Shown: positions 63,520-64,000 of the stretch, in pieces
Layout: every line of letters starts with the position of its first letter
Numbering within the stretch: position 1 is the stretch's first letter
From: Ceratodon purpureus
Taxonomy: Eukaryota; Streptophyta; Bryopsida; Pseudoditrichales; Ditrichaceae
Length of the DNA stretch: 64,000 nucleotides
NCBI GenBank assembly: GCA_014871385.1
Contig: CM026426.1
Span: forward strand, 38,967,799 to 39,031,798
Direction: 5' to 3'
Made by a program: the position numbers and the translations under genes
Notes under the pieces: generated by a model
The model's database searches: none
What the model saw: the letters and a program-made list of their open reading frames with translations, nothing else
What the model was told of the DNA's origin: nothing

Positions 63520-64000
63520 GGGTGCAGTTGTGAAGCGCTTTGGTTTGGCGGTAGTTGAAGTTTTTCCTCTATTACGGTGACGTTGAGACAACATTTAGTG
63601 TCGCAGGTTAACTCTGAGGAGTGTCTGTCGTTGTTAACGTAGTCTGTGCAATTATAAGGAGTGGTTTTTGAGGTGTCACGGTATGGTTTGGATTCGCAAT
63701 GTCGAGTGAGTGCTGATTAGGAGGCTGGGAGATTATGTTGACGTTGAAGTTTACTTTGGTGCCATGATTGTTTGTTGTGCGATTGCGTTTCGGTTGGAGG
63801 TATGAGGGTAGGTGCTCGTTTGTGTTTAAGGAGCTTTGGGTATATCTTGGTGATATTCTTTGAATGCAATTGTGACGAGGTTAGATGAGCTTGGACTCTC
63901 CCCTGATCCGGCGATGTTACGGCATCATTCGAACCTGCAAATTATGGGATCGAGATAGAAATTTGCGAAGAGAAAGTTAGTTGAAGGTAGGGGTTTGCTT
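63520..64000. other. Right edge of the window without a supported gene
   Basis: GT-rich sequence with no clear frame; it may be an intron or a leader of a gene continuing outside. Confidence 0.25.

Overview
The window is plant nuclear DNA dominated by transposable elements nested inside one another, followed on the right by plant-type genes. The land-plant assignment rests on a TIFY (ZIM) domain exon at 49111-49210, intron-rich genes, a Ulp1-type SUMO protease gene and plant-type CACTA, Mutator-like (MULE), Ty3/gypsy and PIF/Harbinger elements. I cannot name the species; the proteins do not read like a familiar seed-plant set, so an early-diverging land plant is possible, but that is only an impression.

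The left 48 kb is a four-level nest, and three of its insertion junctions resolve to the base. Level 1 is a decayed CACTA element that starts before base 1 and carries a TNP2-type transposase on the + strand. Level 2 (element A, 5127-44672, 10-bp target duplication with one mismatch) sits in the C-terminal part of that transposase. Level 3 (element B, 19108-42013, perfect 11-bp duplication) sits inside element A's own transposase gene. Level 4 is a Ty3/gypsy retrotransposon (26247-35198, 715-bp LTRs, 5-bp duplication CCTTC) in a coding exon of element B.

Elements A and B are diverged relatives with the same gene plan. A MULE-type transposase with a GCM/WRKY-like zinc finger is on the + strand. 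It is divergently arranged with a long, many-exon minus-strand gene encoding a ParB/sulfiredoxin-like domain followed by a circularly ordered (beta-class) N4/N6-type DNA methyltransferase fold. A third small gene with a shared HAYS-x-VG signature occurs in both. Both elements also carry clusters of CGGYACCG palindromes. I regard this transposase plus ParB-methyltransferase cargo as the most interesting system in the window. Both copies are damaged: stops, frameshifts, a broken catalytic DPPY motif, and the nested insertions.

Right of the nest are a spliced minus-strand gene remnant (45693-47290), a CACTA-type foldback or terminus (47665-47849), a TIFY-domain gene (minus, 48486-49668), a seven-exon Ulp1-like protease gene (plus, 51998-53858) with a foldback element in an intron, a nearly intact 5.1-kb PIF/Harbinger element (54241-59385) with both of its genes, and two unrecognised spliced plus-strand genes (60.8-61.6 kb and 62.4-63.3 kb). 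Exon limits are my own reading of splice signals and frame continuity and should be treated as models.
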